Of a DNA stretch of 6,665 nucleotides, positions 6,628 to 6,665 are shown in pieces; positions within the stretch are counted from its first letter, which is position 1, and each line of letters begins with the position of its first letter. Both the position numbers and the translations under genes were made by a program. The DNA lies in contig JALRHB010000074.1 of the NCBI GenBank assembly GCA_023253245.1, positions 1 through 6,665 of the forward strand, written 5' to 3'. The notes under the pieces were generated by a model that saw nothing but the letters and a program-made list of their open reading frames with translations, was not told where the DNA came from and did not search any database. This stretch comes from Polynucleobacter sp. Lineage in GTDB: Bacteria; Pseudomonadota; Gammaproteobacteria; Burkholderiales; Burkholderiaceae.

Positions 6628-6665
6628 GTCATGAGGCTCATTCTTTTTACGTTGTTGCTACTAAC

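Overview
The window looks like ordinary core chromosome of a betaproteobacterium. The protein sequences, the moderate-to-low GC by eye, and the neighbourhood (dapD-dapE-prmB facing kup-small exported protein-radA) suggest Burkholderiaceae, with a Polynucleobacter-like genome as my best guess. That placement rests on recognising protein families, not on a database search. I see no mobile elements, CRISPR arrays or transferred-looking gene blocks.

Left part (1-2497, + strand): the 3' half of dapD, which runs off the left edge, then dapE, then prmB. Both gaps between genes are 16 bases, so this is very probably one transcript. DapD and DapE catalyse the succinylase-branch steps towards meso-diaminopimelate and lysine. 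PrmB methylates ribosomal protein L3 on a glutamine and is a translation-maintenance passenger in the operon.

Middle and right part (2500-6318, - strand, transcribed right to left): kup (potassium uptake), a small secreted coiled-coil protein of unknown function, and radA (a recombination ATPase related to RecA and Lon). The three are tightly packed. The exported-protein gene appears to start at a TTG that overlaps the kup stop codon. radA most plausibly starts at another TTG 4 bases after the exported-protein stop codon. prmB and radA converge with only 2 bases between their stop codons.

Right edge (6319-6665): a 150-base divergent intergenic region, then an initiator tRNA-fMet gene (+) with a strong hairpin just behind it. 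The last 80 bases hold no gene that I can see. They do contain a perfect DnaA-box consensus match and two small inverted repeats.

I found no clear undescribed system. The best leads are the exported coiled-coil protein locked between kup and radA, a possible 9-codon leader ORF in front of kup, and the DnaA-box/inverted-repeat patch at the right edge.
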